Shown in pieces: positions 47,937 to 58,019 of a DNA stretch of 64,000 bases. Below the pieces are notes generated by a model. The model worked only from the letters and a program-made list of their open reading frames with translations, did no database searches and was not told the origin of the DNA. The stretch lies in assembly GCA_026184775.1 (NCBI GenBank), contig JANCYW010000010.1, forward strand, positions 1 to 64,000, read 5' to 3'. Made by a program: the position numbers and the translations under genes. Origin of the DNA: Cyanidium caldarium (taxonomy: Eukaryota > Rhodophyta > Bangiophyceae > Cyanidiales > Cyanidiaceae). Positions within the stretch are counted from its first letter, which is position 1. Each line of letters begins with the position of its first letter.

Positions 47937-50678
47937 ATGAATGCCTCCTCGCCTGCCGACGCAGACCACACTTGCCCGCTGACACCCGCCGGCGTAGCCC
48001 GACTGTTCCACGAGGCGCGCCAGTCTCGCGCGACAGACCCGCCCTCAGATAATTCTCTACCACTTCATCATGCGGCGGCGCAGGTCCTGCTGCTGCGGCA
48101 CGCGACCGACGCGCAGGAAACGGAGGCGTCCTGTCGGGCGCTGTGTCACTTCATCGAGGAGATATCGCGGGGACATGATCTGATGAGCAGCAGCGGCGAC
48201 GACCATCAATCTCACTCCCTGCAGTACCTGGTGAAGGCGACGTGGGCGGCCCTGGCGGTGGCACTCTCGCGTGAAGGATACCTCGGTGGCGATGCGGAGC
48301 TACAACTGGCGCGATTGGTGGTGACTCTCTGTGATGGCAGGCCACGAGACGCATTCAGGGGCGAGGCGGCGATGCCGCACGCACCGTTGCAAGCGGCGAC
48401 GCGTTCCGCGTTGCACGACGCCAGCGTCAGCATGGTGGCGGTGACCATTTCCCGGCTGGTGGACATGTTTCGCGGCAAGCGACAGCATCCGCCGCTGCGA
48501 CAGCAGGCGCTAGAGGCGTTGGGCGCGCTGGTCCCCTGCCTGGACGTGCCGACGCTGGCGCGCTTTCTACCAGGCATCGCGTCCGCGCTGGCGCACGTGC
48601 TCATCGGTGATGCCTCGATCGGAAAGCAAGTATCCATTGCGGCCAGCGACTGCTGGGGCGCAGTGCTGCAAGCGCGGTTCGCTCTGGCGATGTCCGTGAC
48701 GCCGGCAACGGACGACAGCGCCGATACCACCGCTCCATTTGCGGAGCGGGTGCGTCACGCCGGCGCGCCCAAAGTGTCCGCGGTATCGCCATTACTGCCT
48801 GCTGCCACTGAGGAGGCGGCGCGGCTGCTGACGTTGTTGCAACGAATATACGGTCCGGACGCCGGCCACTTTTCTTCGCTGCGACATGCGGCACCGGCGG
48901 CGCGGTGCGCGGCGGCCACCACATGTGCGACCGTCTTGAGGGCGCTGGCGCCGGTTTCGGGTTTGGAGGCGGCACCGTCAGTGTTGCTGCCGGCGTTGGC
49001 CGAGCTGGCGGCGGACCGGGATGCGGACGTGTCCGTGCACACCATCCGGATGTTTCGGTCGCTGGAGCAGAATGCAGCCAGACGAGAATTGGAGGCATGT
49101 TTAGAGAAGCTGCTAACCGGCGTTGACCGTGCCAGGGGCGTGCAACGGCTGGAGGGCATGCTGGAATTGCTGACGGCGGCGGCGGCGGCGGCGGACCGAC
49201 ACGAGTCCCTCTCTGCGATGCGTTCGTTTTTTCTGGAACGGCCCGAGGCAATGTCCCGCTTGCTCTACATGGTGTCGATGTCCGGTGATCGTGCTCCGGC
49301 AGCGGACACGGGCGCTGATGACTCGGTATTGCGGGAAGGCGTCATCATCGCCCGCTTGCTCGTGCGGACGCAGTGCCTGGACCTGGTGGCGGAGCAGGCT
49401 CTGCCGCAGTTGCTGGCGGCAAACGCGACTGCTCGAGCACACTGTCCCGCAATGTTGTGTTTCCTGAACGAACTGATGCGCGCCGCCGTGGACGCGTCTG
49501 GTGATCACACGCCATCGAGCTGCGCCGAGGCGATCGGCTTTTGCGCGGACACGCTGCAGGCGTACACGCAACTGGAGGGCGAGTGGTCGCACCGGCCGAC
49601 CCTGGCGCTTTGCGCTTTGGACGGCATGACGGTGGTGGCGGAGAGCGGTCGCATTGCGGTCGACGAATATCGCCGGCGCTTCCTGTACGCGCAGCTGGTG
49701 CCGGTGCTCGGCTGCGCCGCCAGGGAGGGTGCCGCCAGCGTGGCTGCCCATCGCGCTCTGGAGGCGATGGCGCACGCCGGCGGCTATCCCTCAGCGGCGG
49801 TTATGGTGCGCGCGCGCCTCAGTGGTATCGCTGCTCAAGCGGCGTCGCCAATGCTGCTATCGCAGGTGATGCGGATGGTGGGTGAGGGCGCGGCGCTGTT
49901 GCTGGAGGACAAAATCCAATACACGGTGCACGCGATGCTCTTCGAGGAGGATGTAGAGGCCGAACGCAGCTTCGCGCTGTTGCAGGCGGCGGGCACGGCG
50001 CTGGCGGCGGATTTCCAGCACGCCTCCAATGGCGGTGCCGACGGCAGACCGGACCATGGCGAGGATGCCGCGCGAATGCGCATCGTCGAGGACATCTTTC
50101 AGGCGGCGCGCAACGCCTGCCATCGTTCGAGTGTGACCGTGCGTTGCGAAGCGATCCGGCTGATGTGCCAGGTGATGGTCGGGTTGGCCGGGCAGGAGAA
50201 ACGCGTGCTGCCGTTTATCGCGCAGGCGCTGGACGCAATACCAGCGGCGCTGCATGGAGCGCCCGCGCGCGCCCTGACGCCTTGTGTAGAACTGATCACG
50301 GTGGCGTTTCGAACGGCTAGCTGGTTTGCCCAGAGCCGCACGGAGTTGTTATGGCGAGCGCTGCTGACGTATCTACCACTGCACGGGTCCACGCCAGCGA
50401 CAGTGCGGCAGCGGGCACCGCCACGAACGACGCGACCTGCAGCCAGCGCGGCTATCCGCTGGAACGCTGTGGCCGACGTGTGCCAACTGCTGAGTGCACT
50501 GCCACCGGCCGCATTGTCGAAGATTGCGCTCGAGGCGGAGCCGTTGATCGACGACGTGGTTCGGCAGCTCGACGCCATGAGAGAGACGACCCCGACCCAG
50601 TCGCGAGCAAGGGATCAAGCGCTAGCGCTCCTCAACAAGTTGCACGCGGCCTCTGAGGGCGCATGCAACCGCGAATAG
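47937..50678 (+). CDS. HEAT-repeat protein, probable TTI1 of the TTT complex
   Basis: The 913-residue protein is helical repeats throughout. The block LRQQALEALGALVPCLDVPT followed by RFLPGIASALAHVLIGD resembles TTI1, in which a conserved LPGIVSxL segment follows a HEAT helix. TTI1 with TELO2 and TTI2 matures PIKK kinases such as TOR and ATM by linking them to Hsp90. The C-terminal helices (SVTVRCEAIRLMCQVMVGL) also fit. The whole is weakly conserved, so another HEAT protein is possible. The ATG at 47937 is 80 bp after relic E. Confidence 0.6.
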   Translation: MNASSPADADHTCPLTPAGVARLFHEARQSRATDPPSDNSLPLHHAAAQVLLLRHATDAQETEASCRALCHFIEEISRGHDLMSSSGDDHQSHSLQYLVKATWAALAVALSREGYLGGDAELQLARLVVTLCDGRPRDAFRGEAAMPHAPLQAATRSALHDASVSMVAVTISRLVDMFRGKRQHPPLRQQALEALGALVPCLDVPTLARFLPGIASALAHVLIGDASIGKQVSIAASDCWGAVLQARFALAMSVTPATDDSADTTAPFAERVRHAGAPKVSAVSPLLPAATEEAARLLTLLQRIYGPDAGHFSSLRHAAPAARCAAATTCATVLRALAPVSGLEAAPSVLLPALAELAADRDADVSVHTIRMFRSLEQNAARRELEACLEKLLTGVDRARGVQRLEGMLELLTAAAAAADRHESLSAMRSFFLERPEAMSRLLYMVSMSGDRAPAADTGADDSVLREGVIIARLLVRTQCLDLVAEQALPQLLAANATARAHCPAMLCFLNELMRAAVDASGDHTPSSCAEAIGFCADTLQAYTQLEGEWSHRPTLALCALDGMTVVAESGRIAVDEYRRRFLYAQLVPVLGCAAREGAASVAAHRALEAMAHAGGYPSAAVMVRARLSGIAAQAASPMLLSQVMRMVGEGAALLLEDKIQYTVHAMLFEEDVEAERSFALLQAAGTALAADFQHASNGGADGRPDHGEDAARMRIVEDIFQAARNACHRSSVTVRCEAIRLMCQVMVGLAGQEKRVLPFIAQALDAIPAALHGAPARALTPCVELITVAFRTASWFAQSRTELLWRALLTYLPLHGSTPATVRQRAPPRTTRPAASAAIRWNAVADVCQLLSALPPAALSKIALEAEPLIDDVVRQLDAMRETTPTQSRARDQALALLNKLHAASEGACNRE

Positions 50679-50862
50679 AGCGATATACGGAGCGTTGTTC
50701 TCCGCCCGTGCGCCCGATCCGGCTGTGGAGGCGCGTCCACGTGGCCTCCCGGCGATTTCGGCCACGCGCACGCGCGCGGGCGCGTTGACGGCCTGCGAAG
50801 AGCGCATCTGTTCGCGACCCGTTCACTTGGCGCAACGATCCAAGTCCTCGCACTGGAGGGGA

Positions 50863-52269
50863 ATGTGCGCCTTCCTCCTCAGTCCGATCTATAGGTCGCG
50901 CTTCATTCAACTCGGTTCACGCGCCTGCACCTTTCGTTCCGGTGTTCGACAACGGTCGCGTCGCCTGAGGGTGATGGCCGCGGCGGGCGCGGCCGTGTCC
51001 GACGCGACGCTTCGGCGGCTGAACCAGTTGGCCAGGGAGTTACCGGAAGAAGTGATGTATCCGGAGCGTTGCCGGTCAAAGCGACTGATTCACTTCTCGT
51101 TCGAGGAGGTGGTGCGTTTGTTCGATCACGACCTGACGGACGAGCAGGTGACGGTGGTGTTGTACCGCGACCCGGCGCTGTGGTGTCCGTACTGCCAGCG
51201 GTTGCAATTTTTCCTGGAGGAGAAGCGTCTGCCATACCGAACAGTGCATATTCCGATGTGGTGTTACGAGACTGGCGAAAACCCCAAGCCACAATGGTAC
51301 ATGCAGATGGTGCCGTCCGGTCTGCTGCCGGCGGTGAAGCTGCTGGACACGGACCAGATCCTCATCGAGTCACTGGCCATCATGCAGTTTTTGCAGGCAG
51401 ACCCTCGGTTTGCACAGTACGGTAATCCGCGGGCGGTGGCCAACGAGGCCGAGGATGCGCGCGTAGCATCGTTGGTGCGCATGGAGCGGGAGCTGTTCAG
51501 CGACTGGCTGCGGTATCTCACCGGGCCGCCCGCTATGGCGAGCGTGCTGCGCCGCGCGTTTTTCGCTGCGATGGACAAGGTGGAGCGCGCCTTGGCGGCA
51601 TCGCCGACGGCGCCGTTTTTCTCGGCGCCGTTGAGTTCCGACGGGGAGGGCCCGGGTTTCGTGGACTGCCTGATCGCGCCCTTCCTCGAGCGCATCGAGT
51701 TCACGATGCCTTTCTGGAAGGGCATCGAGATCAGGAACAACCCCAAGTGGCCCTGTCTGGAGCGCTGGTATAAGGCCATTGAAGCAAGACCGGGGTACCT
51801 GAAGGGCAACGCCTACTCGACGGTATTCAACTTGCCACCGCAAGTGGGTCGCCACACCACCGCCGAGTCGGAACGGGCGGCCGCCGCACCTTTCCGCGAT
51901 CAGGTGCTGAACGAGGCGCGGCGGTTGAAGTTTGAACCCGTGGAGGGCGACGACGACAACGCCCGACGGATCCGTGAAGCGCGCCACGAGGCGGGCGCGG
52001 CGCTGATTCGCAACTTTGCCCGCGTCGTGCGCGACATGAAGCGCACTTGTGTGGACGATGACGATTCGCCCGGCGATGATATCAGCCGCGCCATGTACGC
52101 CATAGCCGAACTGCTTGTCCGCGGCAACGCCGCCACGGTGGAAAAGGTCACCAACCCGACCACACGGCGCGCGCTGGAGCACATTCGGGAGCGCGTGTGT
52201 GTACCGCGCGATCTGCGCACGATGCCCGCGCAGCAATTCCAGGCGGCGGTGAATCACTTGCTGCAGTAA
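50863..52269 (+). CDS. Plastid-type glutathione S-transferase-like protein
   Basis: The 468-residue protein has a thioredoxin-fold N-terminal GST domain at about 95-175 (VVLYRDPALWCPYCQRLQFF, with active-site-like CPYC) and a helical C-terminal GST domain to about 325 (GFVDCLIAPFLERIEF). A further 140 residues follow, helical and charged. The family includes plant plastid proteins of unknown substrate with the same WCPYCQR segment. The start MCAFLLSP at 50863 begins a basic transit peptide of about 45 residues; the frame upstream has no ATG. CPYC is that of a glutaredoxin or Lambda/Omega GST, so a deglutathionylation or dehydroascorbate role is possible. Confidence 0.75.
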   Translation: MCAFLLSPIYRSRFIQLGSRACTFRSGVRQRSRRLRVMAAAGAAVSDATLRRLNQLARELPEEVMYPERCRSKRLIHFSFEEVVRLFDHDLTDEQVTVVLYRDPALWCPYCQRLQFFLEEKRLPYRTVHIPMWCYETGENPKPQWYMQMVPSGLLPAVKLLDTDQILIESLAIMQFLQADPRFAQYGNPRAVANEAEDARVASLVRMERELFSDWLRYLTGPPAMASVLRRAFFAAMDKVERALAASPTAPFFSAPLSSDGEGPGFVDCLIAPFLERIEFTMPFWKGIEIRNNPKWPCLERWYKAIEARPGYLKGNAYSTVFNLPPQVGRHTTAESERAAAAPFRDQVLNEARRLKFEPVEGDDDNARRIREARHEAGAALIRNFARVVRDMKRTCVDDDDSPGDDISRAMYAIAELLVRGNAATVEKVTNPTTRRALEHIRERVCVPRDLRTMPAQQFQAAVNHLLQ

Positions 52270-52652
52270 CGCATGCAGCGCCGAGAAGCAGTACATCGGA
52301 GAGACGGCTGGCGTAAATCGACTACCTCACGGCCCGGATATTCTGATCGACGCAGGTAGCGCATACCTCGGTGGCTCGTGGCCCGCCAGCTGACTGCCGC
52401 GAGAAATTGCGCGCACCGCTCGGGGAACTGCGGAACGGACCGCGCGGATCGGTCCGCGCGACTTTGGACCGCACAGCGCCCGACGGGTTGTCGCTGACGC
52501 GTGTTCGACTCCACGGGGCGATCTGCGTGCACGCGCTTGAATCGCGGCTTCGCTGTGCACCACAAGTTGCCCAGGTTGATCTCCTTCGTACCTGCTCCTC
52601 TTATTCCCTCTCTCGGCGCGCACTTGTGTGCTACTCCCGCATCGTCGCGAGC
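52270..52652. other. Gap before the TPI gene; hairpin inside, no gene seen
   Basis: The region holds a perfect 8-bp stem at 52441-52448/52453-52460 (CGCGCGGA, loop TCGG, TCCGCGCG). No gene is seen; the frame of TPI is open through part of it but starts only with GTG. Confidence 0.5.
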
Positions 52653-53435
52653 ATGACCCGCAAGTACCTCGTGGGCGGCAATTGGAAGTGCAACGGCAGT
52701 TTGGCCTCCGTCAAGCAGCTCTGCTCGGCGCTTAACGCCGGCGACAAGTTGGACGATGCCAAGGTCGAAGTGGTGTGCGCGCCGCCGGCGCCGTACGTGT
52801 TGTACGCGCGCAACTTGTTGCGCCCGGACTTTATGCTGGCGTTGCAAAACTGCTGGGTAGGTGGCTGTGGCGCATACACCGGCGAGGTGGCCGCCGACAT
52901 GGTTGCCGACTGCTTGGCACCGACGCCGTGGGTCATTCTGGGGCATTCGGAGCGCCGTCACCTCCCCGAGCTGAGGGAGAGCGATGAGACGGTCGCGAAG
53001 AAGACCAAATACGCCGTGGAGAAGGGCCTGCAGGTCATCCTGTGCATCGGCGAGCTGCTGGAGGAGCGCGAAGCCAACCGCACTCAGGAAGTCAACGAGC
53101 GGCAGCTGGAGGCGGTGCGAGCGGTGCTTTCACCGGACGCCTGGGACCGCATCGTCATCGCGTACGAGCCGGTGTGGGCCATCGGCACGGGCAAGGTGGC
53201 CACCCCGGAGCAGGCGCAAGAGACGCACGCAGCGGTGCGCCAATGGCTGATCGCCAAGGTAGGCCGGCAGACCGCCGACAACATGCGCATTCTGTACGGC
53301 GGCTCGGTGAAAGGCAGCAACGCCGCCGAGTTGGCCTGCAAACCGGATGTGGACGGGTTCCTGGTGGGTGGCGCGAGCCTGAAAGGAGACGAGTTTCTGC
53401 AAATCATCGCAGCGTGCCAGAACGCCGCCTCGTAG
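52653..53435 (+). CDS. TPI: Triosephosphate isomerase
   Basis: The 260-residue glycolytic enzyme interconverts dihydroxyacetone phosphate and glyceraldehyde 3-phosphate. The catalytic residues are in place: Lys12 (GGNWKCNG), His98 (ILGHSERR) and Glu172 (AYEPVWAIGTGK). The phosphate loop YGGSVKGSN and the terminal GFLVGGASL are present. Length is that of a cytosolic enzyme (about 250). No transit peptide precedes the ATG at 52653. The 3' flank has a TATAAAAC motif at 53437 and a GC dinucleotide tract. Confidence 0.97.
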   Translation: MTRKYLVGGNWKCNGSLASVKQLCSALNAGDKLDDAKVEVVCAPPAPYVLYARNLLRPDFMLALQNCWVGGCGAYTGEVAADMVADCLAPTPWVILGHSERRHLPELRESDETVAKKTKYAVEKGLQVILCIGELLEEREANRTQEVNERQLEAVRAVLSPDAWDRIVIAYEPVWAIGTGKVATPEQAQETHAAVRQWLIAKVGRQTADNMRILYGGSVKGSNAAELACKPDVDGFLVGGASLKGDEFLQIIAACQNAAS

Positions 53436-53515
53436 TCTATAAAACGAGCAGTTGGAACGAAAGTCACGCTCTCCGTGCGCGCGCGCGCGCACGCACGCAC
53501 GCACGAGAGCAGACC

Positions 53516-53961
53516 TCACGGAGCCCCCGGTGGGGCGTCCGAGTCGGCGGCCTCCTGCAGCGCGCCCGACTGCTCTCGCCGCGCTATCAGCCGCTCGGCC
53601 TCCTTGCGCTTGGCCACGTCGTAAAACGTCTCCCCGCCGATGGGCACTTTGATCATAAAAAACTCCATCGCAGCGCCTATGGCGAAACACTGGCCACAGC
53701 GACGTCTCCTCGCCCGGTTAGTCTCGATGCCCGCCGGTGCCTGCGCCTCACCTCCAACACCATGCCGACCAACTTGCAGCTGGAATGAGTCGCACTAAAT
53801 CGGCCGCCAGCGAGCGCGATGAACTCGACCCGCTCATCCTCCAGCGCGTCGGAGAGTGTCCTCCCCGACAGTGAATACGCTCCGTCAGCCACTTGGAGCA
53901 ACACTTGCAGAACCGGGGGCGCGAACAGCGGTCGCGCGCGAACATCGCCCACCGCCGACAT
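53516..53961 (-). CDS. Small membrane protein, two exons with one intron
   Basis: The spliced product is 127 residues. Exon 1 is 53961 down to 53752, exon 2 is 53689 down to 53516. The 62-bp intron (53751-53690) begins GTGAGG and ends CCAG. It has the branch-site ACTAAC with branch A at about 53718, 28 nt from the acceptor. Joining is in phase 0, giving LVGMVLE then CFAIGAAMEFFMIKVP: one continuous membrane helix. Exon 1 alone reads sensibly (PPVLQVLLQVADGAYSLSG), and exon 2 reads MEFFMIKVPIGGETFYDVAK with a charged tail. The helix interrupted at the splice point is strong support for the model. The function is unknown; a small organelle membrane protein is possible. Head-to-head with ALG9. 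Confidence 0.55.
53690..53751 (-). other. Spliceosomal intron with ACTAAC branch site
   Basis: The 62-bp intron has donor GTGAGG after GAG, branch ACTAAC at 53722-53717 and acceptor CCAG at 53693-53690. Introns are very rare in C. merolae and use a near-invariant ACTAAC branch site. Confidence 0.55.
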
Positions 53962-54129
53962 GCCGTGCGGAGGTGGTTGGCGTGAGAGTACAGCGGCCGT
54001 GCAGTGCCCGAAATAGGGAGTGTCACTGGACAAGGAGCACGGGAGGAGCAACTGATGGGCATGTCGCCCTCTCCAGCAGGGTGTTTCTCTGGCAAGACGA
54101 TCGGGTAACGTTGCTGCGCTTTCGGACCG

Positions 54130-55920
54130 ATGGGGCGCCCCGCGCAACCACCTCAGCTGCATCGCCGCAGAGCGCCTGAGGGGGAGCAGGCGGTGGCGAC
54201 GGCATCCGCTAGCAAGAGTTGGCACGATGACAGTGTTGCAGGGAAACGCGGCGGTACAGCTGGGAGTGGGCGAGGCGCGAAGCACGCTCTCCGCTGCGTG
54301 GTCGTCTTTCTGGTGCTGAGCGTCGTGCGTCTGGCGAGCGCGCGCTGGGCCATGGTAACGGATTGCGACGAGACTTTCAACTACTGGGAGCCACTGCATT
54401 TCCTGTTATTCGGATCGGGCTTTCAGACGTGGGAGTATTCGCCGGTATATGCGTTGCGCAGTTACGCGTATCTGTTTCCGTTGCGCTGGCTGGGGCAGGT
54501 GCTGTGGCCGCGCTGGCTGCACCATCCTGCGGGGCGCGCCCGCCTATTCTTTATGCTGCGCGGAGCACTCGGGCTGGCATGCGCCGCCGCCGAGACCACG
54601 CTGTTCGCTGCCGAATGCTCTGAAAGTAGTGGCGACCAGGAGGCCGCTTATCTGTACGTGGCATTCTCGGCCATGTCGCCGGGCATGTTCCATGCAGGCA
54701 GCTCGCTGTTGCCGTCGGCGTGTGCCATGGTGTGTGTTACCGTCGCCTATGCCGCCTGGATGCGACGGCACCCTCGGCTGGCCGTGTGGGGCATTGCGGT
54801 GGCGGCGCTGTTCGGCTGGCCCTTCGCGGCGCTCCTGGGCGTATCCATCGCGATGCGGTACTGCTGGACGCGCGGGATGGTCGATTTTGTGCGCACCTCG
54901 GCACTCTCCGCCGTGGCCATACTGGCGCCGATGGTGGCGGTGGATTCGCGGCTGTATGGGCGGTTGGTCGTCGCCCCGCTGAACCTGCTCCGCTACAACG
55001 TGTTCTCCCCGCCGGGACGCGGCCCCGACATCTTCGGCACCGAGCCGTGGTATTTCTACCTACTGAATACGACGCTCAACTTCCCGCTCATCTTTCAGCT
55101 CGCCGTCGCGTACGTTTTGGCGGCGGCGCTCGAAGCGTACGGGCCACGCCGGTCAGCAGCCAGCGCGCCCGTCGATGAGCGAGTCTGCACGGCGCGACGG
55201 CGCGCCTGCCTCCTGTTGCCGGTGGTGTTGTGGTTTGGCACCCTCTCCCGTCAGCCACACAAGGAGGAACGCTTTCTCCACCCGACGTATCCGTTGATCT
55301 GTCTGGGGGCGGCATACCTCGTGACCACCGCAACCGCTCGGCTGGCGCGCGGACGCGTGCTCCGCATCGCCGCCTATGGCGCTGTAGTGGCCGTCTGTGC
55401 CACCGCTTGCACATCCCGCATCGCCTCTCAAGTGCAGTACTATTCGGCGCCGCTGGAGCTCTTTCACTGGTTGGCGCGCCAGAACGCCACCGCCGTTGAC
55501 GGTGCCGTATGCATTGGCAAGGAGTGGTACCGATATCCGTCCTCGTTTTTCTTGCCGGCAGAATCGCGGCTACTGTTTGTCCGTACCGACTTTGACGGCT
55601 TGATGCCCAAACCATTCACCGACACCCGCAGCGTCCCCAGTGGCATGAACGATGCCAATCGGCAAGTCGTCGACGAGCGCTACGCCGCCGACATCTCTTC
55701 CGACTGCGCGTACTTTGTGGATTTCGTCCCGGCCGGCGGGCTCGAGGGCGACGAGCCAACCACAGATCTCCTGAAGCGTTGGCGCGTGGCCCGCGAGTTG
55801 CCATTTCTGGATCAGCGGCAGACTCCACGCCTGCATCGCGCGTTTTACGTGCCCGGGCCGCTCGGGCGTCGGCACCGCAGTTACGGCCGCTACGTGGTTC
55901 TGCAGCGGCCAGAGCCCTGA
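54130..55920 (+). CDS. ALG9: ALG9-type alpha-1,2-mannosyltransferase
   Basis: This 596-residue multi-span ER membrane enzyme of family GT22 adds the seventh and ninth mannoses to the lipid-linked oligosaccharide precursor of N-glycans, on the lumen side, using dolichol-phosphate mannose. The signature near residue 78, DCDETFNYWEPLHFLLF, followed by GFQTWEYSPVYALRSYAYL, matches ALG9 rather than ALG12 or PIG-B. The conserved HKEERFLHPTYPLICLG lies near 375. About nine to ten hydrophobic spans are visible. The first 50 residues are basic and soluble. The 3' end is 14 bp from the convergent glycosyltransferase gene. Confidence 0.93.
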   Translation: MGRPAQPPQLHRRRAPEGEQAVATASASKSWHDDSVAGKRGGTAGSGRGAKHALRCVVVFLVLSVVRLASARWAMVTDCDETFNYWEPLHFLLFGSGFQTWEYSPVYALRSYAYLFPLRWLGQVLWPRWLHHPAGRARLFFMLRGALGLACAAAETTLFAAECSESSGDQEAAYLYVAFSAMSPGMFHAGSSLLPSACAMVCVTVAYAAWMRRHPRLAVWGIAVAALFGWPFAALLGVSIAMRYCWTRGMVDFVRTSALSAVAILAPMVAVDSRLYGRLVVAPLNLLRYNVFSPPGRGPDIFGTEPWYFYLLNTTLNFPLIFQLAVAYVLAAALEAYGPRRSAASAPVDERVCTARRRACLLLPVVLWFGTLSRQPHKEERFLHPTYPLICLGAAYLVTTATARLARGRVLRIAAYGAVVAVCATACTSRIASQVQYYSAPLELFHWLARQNATAVDGAVCIGKEWYRYPSSFFLPAESRLLFVRTDFDGLMPKPFTDTRSVPSGMNDANRQVVDERYAADISSDCAYFVDFVPAGGLEGDEPTTDLLKRWRVARELPFLDQRQTPRLHRAFYVPGPLGRRHRSYGRYVVLQRPEP

Positions 55921-55934
55921 GTCCACGGCCGTCG

Positions 55935-57707
55935 CTATCGATGCCGTCCCTGCCGAATAAAGCGACGAAAAGACGATGGCAGCGGAAACGGCTCCGCGGA
56001 CCACTTTCGCAAAAAGGCCACAACCGCCTCATCAGGGAAGCGCATTGCATACGCCGCCGGATCCCACACGTCGCGCTGCACGCCCCACTGGCTGTGCACC
56101 AGATACGCGTGCTCGTTGTCAGCCTCCAGCAACACCTCCCACGGTCGATACGCCTGCTTGCAATAGTTCACCACCGGCGTGTGGTCGCCGACGAATCGGC
56201 GGCGCCATGTGCCGCGCCAGTGCGTTGGCTCAGCGAGCGCCTCCTCCACCGCCAACTGATGCAGGGAGTGGTCGAAACCGCCGCGACCGCCCGAACAGCC
56301 AGGCGCAAAACGCACGTGTCCTGCTGGCGGAAAACGCCGCTGCACCCGCTCCAGGAAGCGTCGAAAGTTGCGCGAGCGCAGCGCGTAGATGGCGTTGCCG
56401 TTCAAGTGCAAGTCGTTGAACGCGTACTGACCGTGACAACGGGATGAAGAGCCCTGCATCCACGCGTCACTCGACCGAGCGTGTTTCAGCACGGCGTCCA
56501 GCCAGCCGGGCCGCAGCGGGGTCACATCCGGCTCCATGACGAAAGCGTGCGCGTACCGCTCCATAAAGAGCGGATCGCAAAACATGGCATAAAACTGAAA
56601 GCAGGTGCCGTCGGGGTGTCGGTCTTCGTGAGATGGCACGTTGGCGGCGACGAGCTGCACGTGGCGGAAGCAGGCGGGAATTCCACGGCGCGACAGGCGT
56701 GCCAACAATTCCGCGCCGGACGCATCATCCCCGTTGAAGTAATAAATAAGGTCGACCGGACGGCTTGTGGTGGCATTCGTGCACGGACATGCCCAGGGGC
56801 GACCCCACAGCTCCAGCGAGCTCTCCACGGCGCTCAACTGTGCAAGCGTAAACGGTCGCACTACCGCCAGCGGTGCGCCCGCCCACATCGAGGCGGCATT
56901 GCCCATGGTCTCGTCGAAGTAGTCGATCAGGAGGCGCACGTTAGCATGGCAGGCCGCGCTGGCGTTGTGTGACGCCCCCACAGCGAGCGTCAGGTTGCGC
57001 AACTGGTGCCAACAGCTGCCAGCGTGCACCCGGATCTCCCCGCGGGCGCGCAGTTTCCCGCTCAGTTGCGGCGTTATCCAGGCCGGCGGCTGGTACCGGA
57101 TCTGCATGGAAGTGGTGGTCCAAACCATCAGTTGTGCAGTGCTCTCGTTGTTGACGCGCCACACCCGCACAGCACGTGGCTGTGGCGGTCGCCCGTCGCG
57201 CGGCAGGTACCATTCGCCAGTGGAGCCATCGCGCTCCAACAAGCGTGGTCCATAGGCATACGTCGGCCGGCCGCGGCGCCGCGTCGAGGTGCCGTACAGG
57301 GCGGCTCGGCCCTGCGATGGCGTATTCAACACGCTGTTGAAATGGCGTGCGCTGTCGTAGAGCCGCAAATGCGACGCTGTCGTTGGAGCGACAGCCTCTC
57401 GGTCTCGCGCGGACAAAGTCGCTTCTGGACATTGCCGCGCACCGCCCAGCAGCAGCCCCTGCTCCCACACGTGTAGCAGCCGCAGTGCCTCGGCGCGCAG
57501 CCGACGGCTCTCTGTCCACTGTCGCGCTGGCGCCCAGGAGAAGCGCACGACGAGCAGCGTGAGGCCTACTACCAACACGCCCGTCCAATAGCACCACGGC
57601 CGAGCGGTAGAGCGAGGAGCAGCTGTGCCATCAGCTTGCCGGCGACCTTTTATCCATGTCGGTGGCAGCAGCGCCGCCTTGTCGCGCGCCGAATGATAAA
57701 ACGCCAT
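55935..57707 (-). CDS. Type II membrane glycosyltransferase, family not identified
   Basis: The 590-residue protein has a short cytosolic tail, one membrane anchor (about 39-58, TGVLVVGLTLLVVRFSW) and a long lumenal part with seven or more N-glycosylation sequons: a Golgi-type transferase. The catalytic core lies at about 330-560: LIYYFNGDDAS, then HAFVMEPDVTPLRPGWLDAV (a DxD-like acid motif), and a region GNAIYALRSRNFRRFL. It resembles algal and protist transferases with the EPDV-P-R-W pattern, whose sugar is not known. It lies between ALG9 and the NAD ligase, and near a GT69 gene. Confidence 0.75.
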   Translation of the reverse strand: MAFYHSARDKAALLPPTWIKGRRQADGTAAPRSTARPWCYWTGVLVVGLTLLVVRFSWAPARQWTESRRLRAEALRLLHVWEQGLLLGGARQCPEATLSARDREAVAPTTASHLRLYDSARHFNSVLNTPSQGRAALYGTSTRRRGRPTYAYGPRLLERDGSTGEWYLPRDGRPPQPRAVRVWRVNNESTAQLMVWTTTSMQIRYQPPAWITPQLSGKLRARGEIRVHAGSCWHQLRNLTLAVGASHNASAACHANVRLLIDYFDETMGNAASMWAGAPLAVVRPFTLAQLSAVESSLELWGRPWACPCTNATTSRPVDLIYYFNGDDASGAELLARLSRRGIPACFRHVQLVAANVPSHEDRHPDGTCFQFYAMFCDPLFMERYAHAFVMEPDVTPLRPGWLDAVLKHARSSDAWMQGSSSRCHGQYAFNDLHLNGNAIYALRSRNFRRFLERVQRRFPPAGHVRFAPGCSGGRGGFDHSLHQLAVEEALAEPTHWRGTWRRRFVGDHTPVVNYCKQAYRPWEVLLEADNEHAYLVHSQWGVQRDVWDPAAYAMRFPDEAVVAFLRKWSAEPFPLPSSFRRFIRQGRHR

Positions 57708-58019
57708 CCACCTGCCCTCATCACGCCTCCGCCGACCACCACGTAGGTGGTGGAGGCCGCGTCAGACTCCCGCGCGTCGTCAGAACGTCGGGTTCGCGGG
57801 TTCGGGTTCGGTGGAAAACGGATGGCGGAGAGTGACAAGCGCACGAGGCTGCCGCAATGGATGCGGTGACCGCCGTGGGGCGCCGGGCGCAGGGCCTCTC
57901 TCTCTTGCTTTATCGCGAATGTGGCGCTCTGGCCTCTGAATACCGAGTTGCCGGCGGCAACAGGCGACACACGGACCGACGATGCGCATCCCAACGAGGA
58001 CATCGCCCCCCTCCCCGCC
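57708..58019. other. Gap between the glycosyltransferase and ligase genes, no gene seen
   Basis: The 312 bp hold the promoter of the transferase (minus strand) and the 3' flank of the ligase gene. No gene or RNA is seen. Confidence 0.45.

Noticed and set aside
52371-52652. N-terminal extension of TPI
   Set aside because: It starts only with GTG and does not look like a transit peptide; the enzyme is full length from 52653.
53460-53515. GC and GCAC dinucleotide/tetranucleotide tract after TPI
   Set aside because: It is a simple repeat without further structure; noted in the TPI entry only.
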